A stretch of DNA of 64,000 bases from Moritella sp. Its GTDB lineage: Bacteria; Pseudomonadota; Gammaproteobacteria; Enterobacterales; Moritellaceae. A program made the translations under genes and the position numbers. Under the pieces are notes generated by a model. The model did not search any database, was not told the DNA's origin, and saw nothing but the letters and a program-made list of their open reading frames with translations. Shown here in pieces: positions 63,020 to 64,000 of the stretch. The stretch lies in assembly GCF_013215705.1 (NCBI RefSeq), contig NZ_JABSQR010000005.1, forward strand, positions 124,001 through 188,000, in the 5' to 3' direction. Position 1 is the first letter of the stretch. Each line of letters opens with the position of its first letter.

Positions 63020-63085
63020 ATTATGGGGTAAATCGTTACATAGGTAAATTCAATTGAATCTATGAATTTGATAGTTTAAATCTAT
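63020..63085 (-). promoter_or_regulatory. ahpC promoter with adjacent OxyR site
   Basis: On the minus strand, TTTACC (63043-63048) and CATAAT (63020-63025) are separated by 17 nt. Immediately upstream (63049-63085) the sequence has CTAT-N7-ATAG-N7-CTAT, three of the four quarter-sites of the OxyR consensus ATAG-N7-CTAT-N7-ATAG-N7-CTAT, the fourth being degenerate (TTCA in place of ATAG at the left end of the plus strand). OxyR abutting the -35 is its usual activating position. Confidence 0.78.
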
Positions 63086-63111
63086 CACTTGTTTTGAACG
63101 TGATGACGCGC

Positions 63112-63147
63112 CATGGTATAGTTCAGTGCATGGTATATAGTTCAGTG
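63112..63147. repeat. Imperfect tandem duplication of a 17-19 bp unit
   Basis: CATGGTATAGTTCAGTG is followed directly by CATGGTATATAGTTCAGTG, differing by two inserted bases. It lies between the OxyR site and the GNAT gene at 63201 and may reflect a recent slippage duplication. Confidence 0.8.
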
Positions 63148-63200
63148 CTTGGTGTGATGCGCATCAATAGTGAGCGTATTGGAAATAAAGATAATGGAGA

Positions 63201-63722
63201 ATGAATAGTAAGATGAAAATTGAACTTGCCAACATGGAACACTTAAACGCTTTTAAGTCCTATGTTGATGAATGTGTCGCTGACGGTATCGTGCTTTATG
63301 AGTTTATCTTTAGTCATTATGAAGGTTACCTTAAAAAGCGCATTGCTTATGCACGTGGCGAACAACTACCGAAAGGCTGGTCGCCTATAACGACCTATTT
63401 CTGTATTGATAATGGCGTTATTCTTGGTTCCATACGTGTGAGATTGGGGGATAATGATTATATCGAAAACGTAATCGGTCATATCGGATATGAAACGAGA
63501 TCGTCTGCGAGAGGCAAAGGGGTCGCTCAGTTCATGTTATCCAATATTCAAAAGACTGCACTGACCAATGACGTGATCATAAGCTGTGAGCCGGCAAATA
63601 TTGCTTCGCGCAAAGTCATTGAAAGTTGTGGGGCTGAGTTTCTTAACGAATACTATTATGAAGCAGAAAATCTACAAGTACGCCGATATCAATTATATTC
63701 TGCAGCGGTTAAGTCATCTTAA
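63201..63722 (+). CDS. GNAT-family N-acetyltransferase
   Basis: 173-aa acetyltransferase. The N-terminal part (about 20-60) has YEFIFSHYEGYLKKRI, and the acetyl-CoA motif A is seen in GHIGYETRSSARGKGVAQFML (about 94-114, with RxxGxG-like SARGKG). NIASRKVIESCGAEF is the motif B helix typical of RimJ/RimL-like and related GNATs. The substrate is unknown. ATGGAGA lies upstream of the ATG; a second in-frame ATG occurs four codons later. It is divergent from ahpC. Confidence 0.88.
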   Translation: MNSKMKIELANMEHLNAFKSYVDECVADGIVLYEFIFSHYEGYLKKRIAYARGEQLPKGWSPITTYFCIDNGVILGSIRVRLGDNDYIENVIGHIGYETRSSARGKGVAQFMLSNIQKTALTNDVIISCEPANIASRKVIESCGAEFLNEYYYEAENLQVRRYQLYSAAVKSS

Positions 63723-63748
63723 TCGCTGCAATAGATCACCGCGAGTTA

Positions 63749-64000
63749 TTAAAAATCAAACTGTAAACCAAAACCGACCCCGATGCTGTCGTCATATTTT
63801 ACCCCATTGGCGACTAACGCTAAATTAGGTAAAACATGAGCAACCAACTCCGCACTGTATTCGATTTCAGACTCATCACCGATATCAATGTAAGCCGCAT
63901 CGATAATAAATTCAAGTTGATGGCTAACATGCATTGCTAGTCCAATCGCGGCATTAAAGCCTATTTCGTTATCAAAATCATCGTTGGTAATGCTTGTTGA
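63749..64000 (-). CDS. Outer-membrane beta-barrel protein, N-terminally cut by the window
   Basis: The final 83 codons of a minus-strand gene that continues beyond the window. Alternating hydrophobic strands (NEIGFNAAIGLAMHV, HQLEFIIDAAYIDI, EIEYSAELVAHVL, SIGVGFGLQFDF) and the terminal phenylalanine mark an outer-membrane beta-barrel C-terminus recognised by BamA. An ATG at 63934 is internal. It may be an OmpA/porin-like or uncharacterised small barrel; the family cannot be fixed from this fragment. Confidence 0.7.
   Translation of the reverse strand, partial: STSITNDDFDNEIGFNAAIGLAMHVSHQLEFIIDAAYIDIGDESEIEYSAELVAHVLPNLALVANGVKYDDSIGVGFGLQFDF

Noticed and set aside
1-64000. CRISPR arrays, insertion sequences, prophage genes, tRNA or rRNA genes.
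   Set aside because: I saw no spaced direct-repeat array, transposase, integrase or clover-leaf sequence; the only long tandem repeat is the 7-bp tract, which has no spacers.

Overview
The window reads as a chromosomal segment of a marine, polarly flagellated gammaproteobacterium, most like Moritella and its relatives (Vibrio, Shewanella, Psychromonas, Colwellia). This rests on moderate-to-low G+C, the FlrABC regulator set with FlhF/FlhG, the ParC/ParP-CheW chemotaxis tail followed directly by the ccm operon, a stand-alone second EF-G, and cold-adaptation RNA genes. The genus is inferred from protein resemblance and gene order; no database search was possible.

Region 1 (1-733) is the 3' end of secF. 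Region 2 (984-23215) is a large polar-flagellum locus: flrA; flrBC; fliEFGHIJ; fliKLMNOPQR-flhB; flhA-flhF-flhG-fliA. Three matches to the sigma-54 -24/-12 pattern sit upstream of flrB, fliE and fliK, each with GG and GC separated by 10 nt. They fit the known hierarchy in which FlrA with sigma-54 switches on flrBC and the basal-body/export genes, and FliA (sigma-28) then drives late genes. Region 3 (23317-30614) holds cheY, cheZ, cheA, cheB, parC, parP, cheW and a DUF2802-like gene, meaning the chemotaxis signalling core plus its polar-localisation module.

Region 4 (30718-37838) is the cytochrome c maturation operon ccmABCDEFGHI. Region 5 (38051-46877) mixes single genes: an unrecognised protein, the ribosomal-oxygenase-like roxA/ycfD, a 7-bp tandem repeat, fusA2 (EF-G paralogue), a two-TM protein, rhlE, a cold-shock protein with a consensus promoter and a roughly 140-nt leader, and dbpA. 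Region 6 (46971-51169) is the anaerobic glycerol-3-phosphate dehydrogenase operon glpABC on the minus strand, with two GlpR-like operators upstream.

Region 7 (51339-54278) holds a LysR regulator divergent from a short-chain dehydrogenase, a putative AT-rich bicistron of a 33-aa peptide and a small membrane protein, and a 102-aa orphan. Region 8 (54684-58880) is a polar/general amino-acid ABC transporter (aapJQMP-like). Region 9 (59000-64000) holds small accessory genes (SpoIIAA-like, two GNATs, GFA family), the peroxide-defence genes ahpC and ahpF with a strong candidate OxyR site, and the C-terminus of an outer-membrane beta-barrel protein.

Most of the window is conserved, well-understood core biology. 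I found no convincing undescribed multi-gene system. The best leads are regulatory (sigma-54, OxyR and GlpR sites, attenuator-like hairpins), the triple repeat in the CheA linker, the heptanucleotide repeat, a short palindromic MITE-like element, and the small unrecognised genes around 53.3-54.3 kb and 38 kb.
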